From assembly GCA_963691705.1 (NCBI GenBank), contig OY829538.1, positions 74,158,781 to 74,222,780 on the forward strand: a stretch of DNA of 64,000 nt, written 5' to 3'. Shown here piece after piece: positions 62,501 through 64,000 of this stretch. Position 1 is the stretch's first letter. Each line of letters starts with the position of its first letter. The notes beneath the pieces are model-generated. The model saw only the letters and a list, made by a program, of their open reading frames with translations, was not told where the DNA came from and did not search any database. The translations under genes and the position numbers were made by a program. The stretch is from Viola odorata (Eukaryota; Streptophyta; Magnoliopsida; Malpighiales; Violaceae).

Positions 62501-64000
62501 ATCAGCGAATATTAGATTTTAATCATATCACAAACTTTTAGGGTCAGATCAACAGTCAAATCTATAGGAAAACTTCAAGATATATCAATAAGGTACTGTA
62601 GTTGATATTGTTGGGGTGTGTGTGAATGATAGCTCGGATTCCACACCCTATAACCAAAAGAAATAAAAGTTAAATGGTTTTTTTTAAAATGAAATATTTT
62701 AGGAAAGTTGTGAGGTTTTTGATATAAAAAAGACGATATTATTTCATTGAAGAAACCCAATGAACTTTTATCATCGCAACCAAGAGGTAACAATTAACAA
62801 GCTCGACCATTGTGTGAAAAATGACATGCAAGGAGCACTTACTTCCTAGTGAGGTGAATATCATTAACCACTGGTTCAGATTTATGAGAAATTCCAGCTA
62901 AATATCATTAGCCATAAGTTTTTTTATAGGTTAATGTCAGACAAACCATTAGTTGAGACCCTGAGGCTGAGACTCGGTAAAATAATAGGAAAAAATAAAA
63001 AAATAAAAAAATTTAATAATTAGGATTTTTTTATTTTTTTCTGTGGCGTAAATAATTTTTTGTTATTTCTATAAAAAAAAACTCATGGACCAACCCGGCT
63101 CAAACTCGAGTGAGTGAGTTTGATCCAAGTTTAACTCCAGCCCAACGGGCTTTAATTAGACTTGAGTTTATTTTTCATTACTCTAGGCCCGACCATGACT
63201 GATAAAACTCACCTTAACCTCGCTTATGGACAAGTCTATTCCCGACCAATGTACTACTCTCTCTTTTCTAAAAAAAAAACTCCTAATCCATTTTCACAAC
63301 AATTAAAATAATAATTAATTACTGTTTGATATATTTATCTAATTGTTCTCGATCAATTAATTTTAATTTTTTAATATATTAAAAATAATATTTTTTAAAA
63401 GAAAAAAAAGTAATCAGAACGATTATTTTATTGAGGATGAATGCATTAGTTATTAGCAAAACTAAGAGTAGGAGAAGTTGAGGTGTAGGATTTATGACGT
63501 GAGAGGGATGGGATTGGGAGATGCGGCTGCTGCTCATAATTAATGGGCTACAAACAAGTGAGTGGGTCCCCTTGGTTGATCATGCAACCAGCACTGGACC
63601 CCACCTCCCATGAAGATTTTTTGTTTTTATTCCACGCTCAATGGTGCTCAGTGTTTCTCCGGCCTCAGATGGGATACGAATATCATCTCGGATGAATCGT
63701 CCAAATTAAATAGCAAACTATAAAAATCAATTACTTTAAATCACTAATTATCATTTATGGAAATTTTGATATAAAACTGTACATATCAATATCGCGTTAG
63801 ATTAATAAATTCATTTGAGATTTTTTTTCTTCTGTTTTACGAAGTGTTTTTTCTATTGAAATTAATACTATTCGAAAATTGTTGGGAATTCAAAGAGTGT
63901 AATTCTTTTAACATAATTTGTTGCATTTTCAAAATTTGAACTTTGACGCGCTGAGATTGAAACAAAACTGTTGTTGTTGTACTTTTTCCTTAACAAAATT
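62501..64000. other. Intergenic spacer to window end
   Basis: AT-rich with no recognisable gene. The minus-strand frame 62575-62793 has no similarity I can name. Confidence 0.5.

Overview
The window is nuclear DNA of a flowering plant, most likely a eudicot: AT-rich, genes split by GT-AG introns, with an SNAC-A type NAC transcription factor, a TIR-only immune protein, GH1 beta-glucosidases and typical plant transposons (Copia, Athila-type Gypsy, Helitron, MULE, SINE, MITEs). I cannot name the species from sequence alone.

Layout. 1-4257: AT-rich spacer, a small MITE, and a very young gag-only Copia-type element (1428-4252, TSD GATCG, LTRs that look identical). 4850-5720: two-exon TIR-only gene. 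6758-7807: non-autonomous MULE with long inverted repeats and a perfect 9-bp TSD. 7810-51120: a minus-strand array of three GH1 beta-glucosidase copies. Copy 1 (8443-43445) keeps all 12 coding exons but is stretched to 35 kb by a 13.9-kb Athila element (9093-23041, TSD ATGAG) in intron 10 and a 17.5-kb Helitron (24768-42308) in intron 5. Copy 2 (45122-48630) is compact and intact. Copy 3 (48990-50190) is a truncated pseudogene. 51120-54600: long upstream region with ABRE/DRE-like sites, then a three-exon NAC gene of the RD26/ANAC019 type. 54600-64000: AT-rich spacer with MITEs, microsatellites and relics, no convincing gene.

How the pieces relate. The two GH1 copies have coding exons of identical length and share a SINE with a 15-bp TSD, so they duplicated after the SINE landed. 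The Athila, Helitron and MULE are only in or beside copy 1, so they came later. The Athila has LTRs about 0.5% divergent by eye but a broken gag-pol (internal gag deletion, two TAG stops, a frameshift, a 1.4-kb tandem array inside RNase H, a TGA in integrase). Its env-position ORF is intact. The Helitron carries an apparently complete nine-exon RPA1-like gene, a Rep-helicase gene with a stop in the Walker A motif, and captured fragments of a VAMP72 SNARE, a GH3 glycosidase and a vicilin-like cupin gene.

Most unusual signal: in the Athila, a composite DNA motif (14-bp palindrome GTCTTGGCCAAGAC plus a half-site GGCCAAGAC at 12-bp spacing) recurs in 13 internal clusters and three per LTR. It is read in all three frames in different ORFs, which argues for selection or copying at the DNA or RNA level and not at the protein level.
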